Notes under the pieces: model-generated
The model's database searches: none
The model's input: the letters and a program-made list of their open reading frames with translations, nothing else
Told to the model about the DNA's origin: nothing
Part shown: piece after piece, positions 18,012-27,633 of the stretch
Numbering within the stretch: position 1 is the first letter of the stretch
Layout: each line of letters starts with the position of its first letter
From: Anaerolineales bacterium
Lineage (GTDB): Bacteria > Chloroflexota > Anaerolineae > Anaerolineales > UBA11579
Assembly (NCBI GenBank): GCA_026129255.1
Contig: JAHCIJ010000001.1
Coordinates: 620,001-684,000 of the forward strand
Length of the DNA: 64,000 nucleotides
Direction of reading: 5' to 3'
Translations under genes and position numbers: made by a program

Positions 18012-19391
18012 ATGACCCCTAAACCTGACCTTATCGTTGTTGGCGGCGGGCTGGCCGGCAGCGAAGCCGCCTGGCAGGCGGCCGAAGCGGGCCTGCGCGT
18101 GGCCCTATATGAAATGCGCCCCGCGGTGCCTACCGGGGCGCACGTCAGCCAGCACCTGGCCGAGTTGGTGTGCTCCAACTCGCTGGGGTCTGACCTGCCA
18201 GACCGGGCCGGTGGCCTGCTCAAGAACGAGCTCCGTCGTATGGGCAGCCTGCTGATCGAGGTGGCGCAGGAGACGGCGCTACCGGCGGGTGGGGCGCTGG
18301 CCGTCGACCGCGACGGGTTCGCCGCCGCGGTCACGCAGCGCATCGCGGCGCACCCCAACATCATGCTGGTGCGCGAGGAGATGCCAGAGGTACCGGATGG
18401 GCTGGCCATCATTGCCTCTGGCCCACTGACCTCATCCAGCTTGTCACAATCGATTGCCAAGCTCAGTGGCGAGCAGCACCTGTTTTTCTTTGACGCTATC
18501 TCGCCGATCATCAGCGTAGATTCGATCGATATGGGCATCGCCTTCCGTGCCTCGCGCTATGACCGTGGCGAGGAGGAGCAGGGCGATTACATCAATTGCC
18601 CCATGACGCGTGAGGAGTACGATGCCTTCCTGGCGGCGCTGTTGGCCGCCGAGCGCATCGAGCTGCGCGAGTTCGAGAGCCAGTTGCAGAGCGACGATGG
18701 CAGCGGCGTACGCGCCGGGGCGCACGAATTCTTCGAGGGCTGTTTGCCGGTCGAGATCATTGCTGAGCGCGGCGAGCGGGCGCTGGCCTTCGGCCCGATG
18801 CGCCCGGTAGGTTTGCGCGACCTGCGCACCGGCAAGCGGCCATATGCCGTCTTGCAGCTGCGTCAGGATAATTTGGCCGGTACGCTCTACAACATGGTCG
18901 GCTTCCAGACCAATCTAAAATTCCCTGACCAGAAGCGCGTCTTCCGCATGATCCCTGGTTTGCAAAATGCGGTGTTTGAGCGTTACGGCCAGATGCACCG
19001 CAACACATTTATCTCATCACCGCGTCTGCTTGACCCCACGCTGCAATTCCGCACGCGGCCGGACCTGTTCTTTGCCGGGCAAATCACCGGAGTCGAAGGC
19101 TATGTCGGCAACATCGCCACCGGCCTGCTGGCCGGGCTGAACGCCGCCCGCCAGCGAGCAGGGCAGCCGCTGCTGCAACTGCCGCCCACGACGATGCTGG
19201 GCGCGCTGTGCCACTATGTGACGCATGCGGATGAGTCAGACTTCCAACCCATGAAGGCCAACTACGGCATCATGCCCCCATTAGAGATCACTGGCCGCAT
19301 GGGCCGCCGCGACCGCGCCAAGGCCTACTCCGAACGCGCCCTCACTGATCTGGATGCCTACCTGGCGCAGGTGCAGCCGCTGGCGGCCTGA
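18012..19391 (+). CDS. trmFO: Folate/FAD-dependent tRNA (uracil-54-C5)-methyltransferase
   Basis: A 459-residue TrmFO, which makes ribothymidine at tRNA position 54 using methylenetetrahydrofolate and FADH2. It has the FAD-binding [18 protein letters not shown] (about 11-28), the [21 protein letters not shown] region (about 55-75) and the conserved NCPMTREEY (about 196-204) and [13 protein letters not shown] (about 364-376) motifs. Full length. TAAAAT at 17998-18003 ends 8 nt before the ATG and no Shine-Dalgarno is visible, so a nearly leaderless mRNA is likely. An M28 peptidase gene follows after 2 nt. Confidence 0.95.
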   Translation: MTPKPDLIVVGGGLAGSEAAWQAAEAGLRVALYEMRPAVPTGAHVSQHLAELVCSNSLGSDLPDRAGGLLKNELRRMGSLLIEVAQETALPAGGALAVDRDGFAAAVTQRIAAHPNIMLVREEMPEVPDGLAIIASGPLTSSSLSQSIAKLSGEQHLFFFDAISPIISVDSIDMGIAFRASRYDRGEEEQGDYINCPMTREEYDAFLAALLAAERIELREFESQLQSDDGSGVRAGAHEFFEGCLPVEIIAERGERALAFGPMRPVGLRDLRTGKRPYAVLQLRQDNLAGTLYNMVGFQTNLKFPDQKRVFRMIPGLQNAVFERYGQMHRNTFISSPRLLDPTLQFRTRPDLFFAGQITGVEGYVGNIATGLLAGLNAARQRAGQPLLQLPPTTMLGALCHYVTHADESDFQPMKANYGIMPPLEITGRMGRRDRAKAYSERALTDLDAYLAQVQPLAA

Positions 19392-19393
19392 GC

Positions 19394-20332
19394 ATGCACC
19401 CGCGCGTGTTTGATTTGCAGCGCCGCCGCACCATGGTGCTCGCCTTGGGCGGGCTGCTGGTTGTGGGCGTTGGCCTGACCTTGCTGCTGGTGGAGCTGGG
19501 CATGAGCCGCGTCTCAGGCGAAGTAGACGACCTGCGCTTTGACGGCGAGCGCGCACTCGCGCACGCCGCGGCCCAGATGGAATTCGGCCCGCGCACGCCG
19601 GGCAGCCAGGCGCATGAGCTGACGCGGGCCTATATTGTGGACACTTTGCACGAATACGGCTGGCAGGTGGAGCAGCCTGAAGGCGAGCTGCTCGGCCAGG
19701 CTGTTTACAACATCCTGGCCACCTGGCCGGGAGCCGAGGGCACGCCCTGGATCATTCTGGGCGCACACTACGACAGCCGCTTCTTTGCTGACCACGATGC
19801 CGACCCGGCCAACCGGCTGCTGCCGGTGCCCGGCGCCAACGACGGCGCCTCCGGCGTGGCTGTGCTGCTGGAGCTGGCGCGCGTGCTGCCGCTGAACAAC
19901 CCGCAGGCCACGGTGACCCTGGCGTTCTTCGATGCTGAAGACAACGGCGGCATAGACGGCTGGGACTGGATCATGGGCAGCCGCCTGGTGGCGAATGGCC
20001 TTGACGAGTTTCCGGATGCGGTCATCATCCTCGACATGATCGGCGATGCTGACTTGCAAATCTTCCTGGAGCGCAATTCAGACCCGCGGCTGGCCGCCGA
20101 GATCTGGGCCACGGCCGCAGAGCTGGGCCACGCCGACACGTTCATCAACGAACCCAAGTTCACCATCCTGGACGATCACACGCCGTTCTTAGCGCGCGAG
20201 ATCCCTGCGGTAGACATCATCGACTTCGACTATCCATACTGGCACACGCGCCAAGACACGCTGGACAAGATCTCCGCCGAAAGCTTGCAAATCGTCGGCG
20301 AGGTGGTGCTGGCTTGGGTATTGGCGCAGTAG
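19394..20332 (+). CDS. Membrane-anchored M28 peptidase / glutaminyl cyclase-like protein
   Basis: A 312-residue protein with one N-terminal transmembrane anchor (about 14-36) and an extracytoplasmic zinc-peptidase fold. Zinc ligands are seen in GAHYDSR (His), GANDGASG (Asp), FFDAEDNG (Asp/Glu) and DMIGDAD (Asp). The C-terminal part DDHTPFLAREIPAVDIIDFDYPYWHT (about 263-288) resembles the glutaminyl-peptide cyclotransferase branch more than the aminopeptidases. It could therefore form pyroglutamate on secreted proteins or act as an aminopeptidase. Starts 2 nt after trmFO, so co-transcribed. Confidence 0.85.
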   Translation: MHPRVFDLQRRRTMVLALGGLLVVGVGLTLLLVELGMSRVSGEVDDLRFDGERALAHAAAQMEFGPRTPGSQAHELTRAYIVDTLHEYGWQVEQPEGELLGQAVYNILATWPGAEGTPWIILGAHYDSRFFADHDADPANRLLPVPGANDGASGVAVLLELARVLPLNNPQATVTLAFFDAEDNGGIDGWDWIMGSRLVANGLDEFPDAVIILDMIGDADLQIFLERNSDPRLAAEIWATAAELGHADTFINEPKFTILDDHTPFLAREIPAVDIIDFDYPYWHTRQDTLDKISAESLQIVGEVVLAWVLAQ

Positions 20333-20337
20333 TTGCA
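20321..20337 (+). promoter_or_regulatory. Possible sigma-54 promoter upstream of the cupin gene
   Basis: TTGGCGCAGTAGTTGCA matches YTGGCACGRNNNTTGCW with two mismatches and correct spacing. It overlaps the end of the M28 gene; a start near 20348 would give a leader of about 68 nt for the cupin gene. A chance match cannot be ruled out. Confidence 0.3.
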
Positions 20338-20415
20338 AGTAGCCTTTGCCTCAGACTGCTTCAAAAAACGAGTAGGATAAAGCCATCATTTCAGACCAGA
20401 AAGGTGGACAAGAGC

Positions 20416-21009
20416 ATGATTGAAGCAGGGTTTGTAGCTGAAAACTCACAGGCTGGTGTCCGGGCCGTGGTACTCAAGACACAAAATGAAACCCAGGGAA
20501 ACGGCTTTCAGGTTGAATATTTCTACCGCGCGCATTCGGGGCAAGACCTGCCTGCTCATTTTCATATGTGGTGGGAAGAGAAATTTGAAATTCTGGCAGG
20601 ATCCTGCACGTATGTACTTGATGGCAAGGAATACCCTGCCCAAGCCGGTGATACGATCACGTTGCCTGCCAAGCAATCCCATATTCATCCCTGGAACACA
20701 GGAGATGAAGAGCTGCACATGATCCAGACAGACATATTTGAATACTCCAGCCCAGAAGCAGTCATCGACACGTTAAACACGATAGCCACTCAGTATGGGC
20801 TGGCGCGGGATGGCAAGGTTGGCTCGGACGGCAAGCCCAATCCCTTGCAGTTAGCCGTATCCATGCAGACCTTACTCAAGCATGGCGGTTACCTGGCTGG
20901 GCTGCCACCGCTTGCTCAAAGAGTGATCTTTGGCTTGCTGGGGGGCATAGGCCATGCCCTTGGCTACCGTTCAAGCTATTCGCAATATCTTGATGCTGTC
21001 AGTAACTAG
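20416..21009 (+). CDS. Cupin-domain protein
   Basis: A 197-residue protein. Residues about 28-110 form a single cupin barrel: LPAHFHMWWEEKFEILAG gives the H-x-H...E first motif and GDTITLPAKQSHIHPW the second, with histidines suitable for a metal. The C-terminal half is helical with a hydrophobic stretch (AQRVIFGLLGGIGHALGY, about 172-189). The ATG at 20416 is preferred because the cupin fold begins soon after and AAAGGTGG lies 13 nt upstream; an upstream frame start would overlap the M28 gene. Substrate unknown. Possibly under sigma-54 control from the element at 20321. Confidence 0.75.
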   Translation: MIEAGFVAENSQAGVRAVVLKTQNETQGNGFQVEYFYRAHSGQDLPAHFHMWWEEKFEILAGSCTYVLDGKEYPAQAGDTITLPAKQSHIHPWNTGDEELHMIQTDIFEYSSPEAVIDTLNTIATQYGLARDGKVGSDGKPNPLQLAVSMQTLLKHGGYLAGLPPLAQRVIFGLLGGIGHALGYRSSYSQYLDAVSN

Positions 21010-21301
21010 GACTCGCCCGTCAACTTTCGATCAGCTTCGAAGATACGATTGCACGCCTTGTAATTCCGAACGAGACCAAGGCCGGGCAGGAATCCGTCAA
21101 ACCTGCGTACCAAGGCATAACCATTCTGAGCAAAAGTGTTTTCGGATAAATCTCCATGTAGCAGAGTCTCAACGGATTCCTCGCTTCGCTCGGAATGACA
21201 ACTAGACTCCAAGGACTAATCGACCAGGTAACCATACGACTGAACAATTAACCGACTAACAGATATTTTGGTTATTGCTTTCAGAGGTAAACTAGCCTCT
21301 T
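21010..21301. other. Intergenic region with repeat remnants
   Basis: No credible gene. It holds half of an inverted-repeat element (GGATTCCTCGCTTCGCTC then GGAATGAC, 21172-21199) and a stretch of degenerate CTAATCGAC/GACTGA/CCGACTAA words (21208-21262) that resembles the one at 41450-41497. No clear promoter was found for the aminotransferase gene that follows. Confidence 0.55.
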
Positions 21302-22474
21302 ATGGAACTACAGCCCGCACATCGCATCGCAGCACTCAAACCATACTTCTTTGCAGACCTCGCCAAGCGCATTGCTGCCCTGCGCGCCAAGGGCGCCGAT
21401 GTGGTGCGTTTGGATATTGGCAGCCCGGACCTGCCGCCGCCGGGCTTCATCCTTGAGGGTATGTTCGAGGCCGCCCAGCGCGCCGATACCCACGGCTACA
21501 CCCTGGGCATGACCCAGAAGTTCCGCAAGGCCGTGGCCGAATACTACAAGGCCCGCTTTGGCGTGGAGCTCGACCCGGCCACCGAAGCCATCGACCTGCT
21601 CGGCTCCAAGGAAGGGCTGTTCATCCTCAGCCAGGCCGTGCTCAACCCGGGCGATGTGGCCCTGGTGCCTGACCCGAGCTACGCCGTGTACGCCAAGAGC
21701 ACCGAGATCGCCGGCGGCCAGGTGCACTACATGCCGCTTCTGGAAGAGAACGCCTTTCTGCCAGACCTCACCGCCATCCCGGCGGATGTGCTGCGCCGCG
21801 CCAAGATCTTGTGGCTCAACTATCCCAACAATCCCACCGGCGCCATTGCCGACCTGGCCTTCTTCGAGAGGGTCATCGATTTTGCCCACCAGCACAACAT
21901 CCTTGTGGCGCACGACAACCCGTATTGCGATGTGGGCTTTAACGGCTACCACGCGCCCAGCATTATGCAGGCGCCAGGCGCCAAAGAGGTTGCCGTCGAG
22001 TTCAACTCGCTGTCCAAGACCTACAACATGGCCGGTTGGCGTGTGGGCATGGCCGTCGGCCACCCACAGGCGCTCAAATACATCGAGACCTACAAGAGCC
22101 AGCAGGACTCGGCTATCTTTGCCCCGCTGATGGCGGCTGGCGAGCTGGCCATGCTGGGCGACCAGACCTGGCTCAACGAGCGCAACCGCATCTATCAGGA
22201 GCGCCGTGATGCTGTGGTGGACGGCTTGCACCGCGCCGGGCTGCGCGTAGCCCCGCCGCAGGCCGCGCTCTACGTATGGGCGCCGGTGCCGGCGGGTGAG
22301 GGCAGCATGGATTTCTGTGCCGCCATGCTCAACGAGTGCGGCGTGAGCACCACGCCGGGTGTGGTCTTCGGCCAGCACGGCGAAGGCTACTTCCGCGTTT
22401 CGCTGGTCACCGATGTGGCCCGCCTGCGCGAAGGCGCCCAGCGTATTGCAGACTGGTTGCAAAGAAGGCGCTGA
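21302..22474 (+). CDS. PLP-dependent aminotransferase (LL-diaminopimelate/alanine aminotransferase-like)
   Basis: A 390-residue class I/II aminotransferase. LDIGSPDLPPPGFI (about 36-49) is the substrate-side loop, LNYPNNPTGAIA (about 176-187) and DNPYCDVGF hold cofactor contacts, and SLSKTYNMAGWRVGMAVG (about 237-254) includes the Schiff-base lysine. The nearest characterised groups are DapL-type LL-diaminopimelate aminotransferase and AlaA/AspC-like enzymes; no lysine biosynthesis neighbours help decide. It overlaps hflX by one base (TGATG), so translation is coupled. Confidence 0.82.
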   Translation: MELQPAHRIAALKPYFFADLAKRIAALRAKGADVVRLDIGSPDLPPPGFILEGMFEAAQRADTHGYTLGMTQKFRKAVAEYYKARFGVELDPATEAIDLLGSKEGLFILSQAVLNPGDVALVPDPSYAVYAKSTEIAGGQVHYMPLLEENAFLPDLTAIPADVLRRAKILWLNYPNNPTGAIADLAFFERVIDFAHQHNILVAHDNPYCDVGFNGYHAPSIMQAPGAKEVAVEFNSLSKTYNMAGWRVGMAVGHPQALKYIETYKSQQDSAIFAPLMAAGELAMLGDQTWLNERNRIYQERRDAVVDGLHRAGLRVAPPQAALYVWAPVPAGEGSMDFCAAMLNECGVSTTPGVVFGQHGEGYFRVSLVTDVARLREGAQRIADWLQRRR

Positions 22475-23832
22475 TGGCCAAAGGCAAACTGCACAACACC
22501 GAGCGCGTGCCTGACCGCGCTATTTTGGTGGGAGTACAGATCGCTGCCGAGCCAGGCCTGCTGCCGCTGGAAGATTCTCTCGACGAGTTGGCGCTGCTGG
22601 CGGATACTGCCGGGCTGGAAGTGGCGACGCAGACCTATCAGCGCATCAACACGCCCAATCCCAAGACCCTGATCGGCAAAGGCAAAGTGCACGAGATCAA
22701 GGCTCTGGCTGAAGAGTTGGATGCCCAGGTCGTATTGTTTGACGATGAATTGCAGCCGCGCCACCAACGCGAGCTGGAAGAAGAATTTGGCGACAAGCGC
22801 CGCGTGATCGATCGCACGGCGCTCATCCTGGATATTTTTGCCCAGCACGCCAGCACGCATGAAGGTGCGCTGCAAGTGGAGCTGGCGCAATACGAGTATC
22901 GCCTGCCGCGCCTGACGCGCGCCTGGACGCATCTGGCGCGCCAGGGCGGCGGTGGCGGCGGGCGCTCCGGCGTTGGCGGCGTGGGTCTGCGTGGCCCAGG
23001 CGAAACCCAGCTGGAATCTGATCGGCGTGAGATCGGCAAGCGCATCGCGCGCCTACGCAGCGACCTTGAGAAGGTACGTGCCCACCGCGGCCGCTACCGT
23101 GCCCAGCGCAAGCGCTCGCGCATTCCTATCATTGCCCTGGTGGGCTATACCAACGCAGGTAAGTCCACACTGTTGAACGCACTCACCCAGGCCGAAGTCT
23201 ATGTGGCCGATAAGCTCTTTGCCACGCTGGACCCGACCACGCGCAAGGTGCGCTTGCCCGGCGGCCGCGAAGCGCTGTTCACCGATACGGTGGGCTTCAT
23301 CCAGAAGCTGCCGCATACGCTTGTGCGTGCTTTCCAAGCCACGCTCGAAGAAGTCAAAGAAGCGGATCTGCTCTTGCATGTGCTGGATGTCACCCATCCC
23401 AATGTGCATGAGCACGCCGAGGCCGTGATGCAAACGCTAGATGAGATCGATGCGCGCCATGTGCCCATGCTCACCGTGCTGAACAAGATCGATCGGCTGG
23501 ATGATCCCGAATCTGCCCAAGCCGCGCTGGCTGAGTTCGATGGCGCCGTGGCCGTGTCGGCACTTACCGGCCAGGGGCTTGATGATCTGCTGGCGGCGGT
23601 GAGCAACAAACTGTATGAAACGCTGACGCCTATCGAAGTGACCTTGCCCTATGAGCAGGGCGCGCTGATTGCCTTGTTCCACGAGCAGGGCCAGGTGGAT
23701 CTGGTGGAGCACACCCGCGCCGGAGTCAAGCTGCGCGGCCGCCTGCCGGGGCGCCTGCTGGCGCGCTACAGCGAGTTTGCCAAGAGCGGCCGCAAGGTGG
23801 CGGCCACAGCTACATCTTCCAAGGCGGAGTAG
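22474..23832 (+). CDS. hflX: Ribosome-associated GTPase HflX
   Basis: A 452-residue HflX, which splits stalled or heat-damaged 70S ribosomes. The N-terminal HflX domain (1-~200) contains NPKTLIGKGKVHEIK and the Gly-rich RQGGGGGGRSGVGGVGLRGPGETQLE linker (about 153-178). The G domain has G1 GYTNAGKST (about 225), G3 DTVGFIQKLP and G4 NKID. A C-terminal domain of about 70 residues follows. The ATG at 22474 overlaps the stop of the aminotransferase gene; longer in-frame starts would lie inside that gene. The stop is directly followed by the next ATG. Confidence 0.95.
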   Translation: MAKGKLHNTERVPDRAILVGVQIAAEPGLLPLEDSLDELALLADTAGLEVATQTYQRINTPNPKTLIGKGKVHEIKALAEELDAQVVLFDDELQPRHQRELEEEFGDKRRVIDRTALILDIFAQHASTHEGALQVELAQYEYRLPRLTRAWTHLARQGGGGGGRSGVGGVGLRGPGETQLESDRREIGKRIARLRSDLEKVRAHRGRYRAQRKRSRIPIIALVGYTNAGKSTLLNALTQAEVYVADKLFATLDPTTRKVRLPGGREALFTDTVGFIQKLPHTLVRAFQATLEEVKEADLLLHVLDVTHPNVHEHAEAVMQTLDEIDARHVPMLTVLNKIDRLDDPESAQAALAEFDGAVAVSALTGQGLDDLLAAVSNKLYETLTPIEVTLPYEQGALIALFHEQGQVDLVEHTRAGVKLRGRLPGRLLARYSEFAKSGRKVAATATSSKAE

Positions 23833-26799
23833 ATGGCCCCCGAACTGTTGCAGGATTTTGCCGCCGAAGTACGCAAGCGCACCGTTAGCGATTTACGCCT
23901 GGATGCAACCAACCGCCGTCTGTACAGCACGGATGCGTCCATTTACCAGATCGAGCCACTCGGCGTAGCGCTGCCGCGCCACGAGGAGGACTTGGAAGCC
24001 ATCGTGGAGCTGGCAGCACAATACAACCTGCCGATCCTGCCGCGCGGCTCCGGCACCAGCCTGGCCGGGCAAACGATTGGCCCCGCCATCATTCTTGACT
24101 TTACGCGCTATCTCAATCAAGTGCTGGAGATCGACCCTGCGCAACGTACCGCCTGGGTGCAGCCCGGCATTGTGCTCAACGCTTTCAACAAAGCCGCCGC
24201 GGCCCACGGCCTGATGTTTGGGCCAGACCCGGCCTCGTCTGACCGTGCCACGCTGGGTGGCATGGCGGGTAACAACTCCACCGGGGCGCACTCCATCAGC
24301 TACGGCATGACCTCGGACAACATCCTCGCCGCGGATGTGCTGCTGGCGGATGGCTCGCGTGCCCGCCTGGAGCAGATGGCGCTGCAGGATGCCTTCAACC
24401 GCGCCGAGAACGACACGCTGGAGGGCAGCTTATATCGCCAGGCGCTCAGTATCCGCGAGCAGCATGGTGAGCGCATCAAGCAAAGCTGGCCGCGCACTTG
24501 GCGGCGTGCCTCTGGCTACAGCCTCAACTACCTGCTGCCCTGGTCGCCCAGCCGCCCGCCCATGTGGGCGCGCGCTGGCGCAGGGGACGCGTATCCGCCG
24601 ATCGCTGAAGGGCACATCAACCTGGCTCCCGCCATCGTCGGCTCAGAGGGCACGCTGGTCGTGCTCAAGCGCATGCAAGTGCGCCTGGTACCTAAGCCCA
24701 AGCGCACCGTGCTCGGCGTACTCTCGTATCCCAGCATCGCCGAAGCCTGCGACGCTGCGCCCGATTTGCTCAAGCTGGAGCCCTCGGCCATCGAGCTTAT
24801 CCCGCGCGCCATGATCAACCTGGCGCGCAGCGTGCCCGCCTATGCCAACCGTCTCGGCTTCGTCAAGGGCGACCCGGCCGCCATCCTCATCATCGAGTTT
24901 GCAGGCGACAGCGGAGAAGAACTGGATAAACGTCTCGCCACCCTTGGCCCCGGCGCGGTGCGCGCGATCACTCAGGCCGAACAGGACAATGTGTGGGGCG
25001 TGCGCAAGGTCGGCCTCGGCCTGCTGATGTCGCGCCCCGGTGATGCCAAGCCGCTGCCCTTTATTGAAGATGTGGCCGTGCCGGTCGAGAACCTTGGCCA
25101 GTTCGTGCGTGCCTTCATGCGCATCCTTGAAGGCTACGGCACCGGTGGTGACTTTTATGCTCACGCCTCGGCTGGCTGCTTGCATGTGCGCCCACTGATC
25201 AACCTCAAGACCCTGCGCGGCATTGAGCAGATGCGCGGCATCACGCAAGACGTAATGGCCGCTGCTAAACAGTACAACGGTTCAATGAGCGGCGAACACG
25301 GCGATGGCCTCTCGCACGGCGAATGGCTCGAAGACACCTTTGGCCCGGAGATCAACAACGCCTTCCGCGACCTGAAGCGCGCCGCCGACCCGCAAGCGCG
25401 CCTCAACCCGGGCAAGATCCTTGAGCCGCAGCCCATGCATCTGAACTTGCGCTACGGCACGGAATACACGTCTGACCCCTGGCTACCGATCCTCGATTTT
25501 TCGAGCCAGGGTGGTTTGGGTGGCGCCATCGAGATGTGCAATGGCGCCGGCGTATGCCGCAAAGACGGCGGCGTAATGTGCCCCTCGTTCCAGGCTACGC
25601 GTGAAGAGGAGCACAGTACGCGCGGCCGCGGCAACCTGCTGCGCGCCATGATCTCGACTGGTCTGCCCGGCAGCAGCGCACCCGCTGCCAATGCCCAGAA
25701 GGCGGCGCATGCTGCGCTGGACCTGTGCCTGGAGTGCAAGGGCTGCAAAGCCGAGTGCCCCTCCGGCGTGGACATGGCCAAGATCAAGTATGACTTCCTG
25801 AATGACTATTACAAGACCCGCCGCCGCCCACTGCGTGATTATTTGTTCGGCTACATCGGCTTGCTCGGCAAGCTCGGCCGCGCCGTGGCGCCGATCAGCA
25901 ATTTGATCTTGCAGAGCAGCCTCGGCAAGACCCTCGGCGAGAAGCTGTTTGGCCTCTCAGCCAAGCGTGGGCTGCCCAAATTTGTCGGCGGCCAAAAACT
26001 GCCTTCCGCGCCCGCCGCCGAGGCGGATGTGCTCTTCTTGCGTGACCCGTTCATTGACTTTTTCTATCCGCAGGTGGCGGCAGACGCACTGCGCGTGCTG
26101 GCCGCCGCGGGTCTCAAGGCGGCCGTGCTGCCCTTTGCCGGGGCAGGGCGCACGCTGATCTCCAAGGGCTTGCTGCCGCAAGCCAAGCAGCACGCCGAGC
26201 AAGTGGTGCGTCTCATCGAGGCGTGGGACCCGCAGCGCAAGCTGCCCGTGATCGGCATCGAGCCATCCGAGATCTACACCTTCAAGGATGAGTATCTCGA
26301 TCTGCTGCCCGGCGCGGAGGGTGTGAGCGCGTTGGCCAAGCGCAGCTACATGCTGGATGAGTTCCTGCTGCGCCGCGGGCTGGATGGTCTGCGCGGTGCG
26401 CTGGCTGCGCCCGCCGAGCGCGCCGTGCTCATGCACGGCCACTGCTACCAGAAGGCGCAGGCGCCCGCCGATGACGGCGTGCCCTCCGGCCAGCAGGCCA
26501 CTGCCGCGCTGCTCAGCGAGCTGGGCTATGAAGTCGAAACGGTGAACTCGGGTTGCTGCGGCATGGCGGGTTCGTTTGGCTACGAAGCTGAGCACTATGA
26601 GCTCTCGATGCAGATCGGCGAGTTAGCAGTATTCCCGGCGGTACGCAATGCCGCCGAAGGGCAGCATGTGGTCGCCGTGGGCGTGTCGTGTCGTTCGCAG
26701 ATCGCCAGCGGCACCGGCCGCGAGGCGCAGCATCCGGTTTCTCTCATCGCTGCACAGCTTAGATCGTCCACAGATAATCATATGCGAAGACAAGTCTGA
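23833..26799 (+). CDS. Fused FAD-binding and Fe-S oxidoreductase (glycolate/D-lactate dehydrogenase type)
   Basis: A 988-residue enzyme joining a GlcD-like flavoprotein and a GlcF/GlpC-like iron-sulfur part. The FAD_binding_4 domain has LPRGSGTSLAGQTIGPAI (about 66-83) and the FAD-oxidase C domain ends near residue 530 (GEHGDGLSHGEWLE). Cysteines in CNGAGVC and MCPS, then CLECKGCKAECPSG (about 636-649), bind Fe-S clusters. Two CCG-type motifs follow: GHCYQKAQ (about 872) and SGCCGMAGSFGYE (about 905). It likely oxidises a 2-hydroxyacid at the membrane. Starts directly after hflX stop. The last residues are encoded by a repeat element shared with the convergent pgl gene. Confidence 0.88.
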   Translation: MAPELLQDFAAEVRKRTVSDLRLDATNRRLYSTDASIYQIEPLGVALPRHEEDLEAIVELAAQYNLPILPRGSGTSLAGQTIGPAIILDFTRYLNQVLEIDPAQRTAWVQPGIVLNAFNKAAAAHGLMFGPDPASSDRATLGGMAGNNSTGAHSISYGMTSDNILAADVLLADGSRARLEQMALQDAFNRAENDTLEGSLYRQALSIREQHGERIKQSWPRTWRRASGYSLNYLLPWSPSRPPMWARAGAGDAYPPIAEGHINLAPAIVGSEGTLVVLKRMQVRLVPKPKRTVLGVLSYPSIAEACDAAPDLLKLEPSAIELIPRAMINLARSVPAYANRLGFVKGDPAAILIIEFAGDSGEELDKRLATLGPGAVRAITQAEQDNVWGVRKVGLGLLMSRPGDAKPLPFIEDVAVPVENLGQFVRAFMRILEGYGTGGDFYAHASAGCLHVRPLINLKTLRGIEQMRGITQDVMAAAKQYNGSMSGEHGDGLSHGEWLEDTFGPEINNAFRDLKRAADPQARLNPGKILEPQPMHLNLRYGTEYTSDPWLPILDFSSQGGLGGAIEMCNGAGVCRKDGGVMCPSFQATREEEHSTRGRGNLLRAMISTGLPGSSAPAANAQKAAHAALDLCLECKGCKAECPSGVDMAKIKYDFLNDYYKTRRRPLRDYLFGYIGLLGKLGRAVAPISNLILQSSLGKTLGEKLFGLSAKRGLPKFVGGQKLPSAPAAEADVLFLRDPFIDFFYPQVAADALRVLAAAGLKAAVLPFAGAGRTLISKGLLPQAKQHAEQVVRLIEAWDPQRKLPVIGIEPSEIYTFKDEYLDLLPGAEGVSALAKRSYMLDEFLLRRGLDGLRGALAAPAERAVLMHGHCYQKAQAPADDGVPSGQQATAALLSELGYEVETVNSGCCGMAGSFGYEAEHYELSMQIGELAVFPAVRNAAEGQHVVAVGVSCRSQIASGTGREAQHPVSLIAAQLRSSTDNHMRRQV

Positions 26800-26901
26800 A
26801 TTAGAAATCTGACTTCAGTCTATTAATCGCACTGGTTATCTGTGTTTATCCGCGTCCATCTGCGGTAAGTATCTCCGTGTTTATCTGTGTTCATCTGTGG
26901 A
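26767..26901. repeat. Inverted-repeat element across the convergent 3' ends
   Basis: TCCACAGAT (26767-26775) and ATCTGTGGA (26893-26901) bound a 135-bp segment with internal near-repeats TCTGTGTTTATCCGCG / TCTGTGTTCATCTGTG. It encodes the last residues and stop codons of both the oxidoreductase gene and pgl. Confidence 0.65.
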
Positions 26902-27633
26902 TGTTTCTAGTAAAGCAGCCGCGTCCGCGTCCAGCAACCACGTCAACCCGCCTGAGTGCGGGTTGACTGCTTTTGCGGGCAGGGGACGGCCGCCGGAGCT
27001 CAGGATCTCGCTCACAATGGTGGCCTTGTCGGCGCCAGAAACCAGGAAGGCGACCTGGCGCGCCGCATTGATCAGCGGCAGGGTGAAGGTCAGCCGCCAG
27101 CTCTCCAGGCTGCTGACATAGTTCTCCGTCACGGGCACTTCACCGGCACGCAGTGCAGCGCTGCCGGGGAACAGCGAGGCAGTGTGCCCATCCATGCCCA
27201 GCCCCAACAGAATAAAGTCAAAGACCGGGAAGCCCGGTGTGTGGAAGTGCGTCGCCAACCGCTGGCGATAGTCTTGCGCAGCCTCATTGGGCGGCTCCTC
27301 GCCGCGCATGCGGTGAATGTTGGCGGCGGGGATGTTGATGTGATCCAACAGCGCTGATTTTGCCGCGCCGTAGTTGCTTTGCGGGTCATCGGGCGGCACG
27401 CAACGTTCATCGCTCCAGAAGATGTGCACCTTATGCCAATTCAGCGCATCATGCCAGGGTGGGGCGGCCAGCTGGGCATAGGCGCTCAGCGGCGTGCTGC
27501 CGCCGGAGAGCGCCAGGTCGAAGCGCCCGCGGGCTGCGATGGCTTCCTGCGCGCACTCGGCCACCAAGGCCGCCGCCGCGGTGGCCAGCTCGCTGGCGTT
27601 AGCATATATGTGCGTATGCAATCTAGCCCCCAC
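26881..27633 (-). CDS. pgl: 6-phosphogluconolactonase
   Basis: About 250 residues of the DevB/SOL family, which opens 6-phosphogluconolactone in the oxidative pentose phosphate pathway. Family motifs: FDLALSGGSTPLSAYAQL (about 35-52), VHIFWSDERCVPPDDPQSNYG (about 67-87) and FDFILLGLGMDGHTASLFPGS (about 135-155). No ATG is suitable; the GTG at 27633 overlaps the rpiA stop by 11 nt and a TTG at 27621 is an alternative. Last gene of pgi-rpiA-pgl. Its final residues (STDEHR) and stop come from the repeat element at 26767-26901. Confidence 0.88.
   Translation of the reverse strand: MGARLHTHIYANASELATAAAALVAECAQEAIAARGRFDLALSGGSTPLSAYAQLAAPPWHDALNWHKVHIFWSDERCVPPDDPQSNYGAAKSALLDHINIPAANIHRMRGEEPPNEAAQDYRQRLATHFHTPGFPVFDFILLGLGMDGHTASLFPGSAALRAGEVPVTENYVSSLESWRLTFTLPLINAARQVAFLVSGADKATIVSEILSSGGRPLPAKAVNPHSGGLTWLLDADAAALLETSTDEHR

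Noticed and set aside
21308..22462. 384-residue antisense reading frame opposite the aminotransferase gene
   Set aside because: Shadow of a GC-rich gene: the sense product has full family motifs, the antisense one none.
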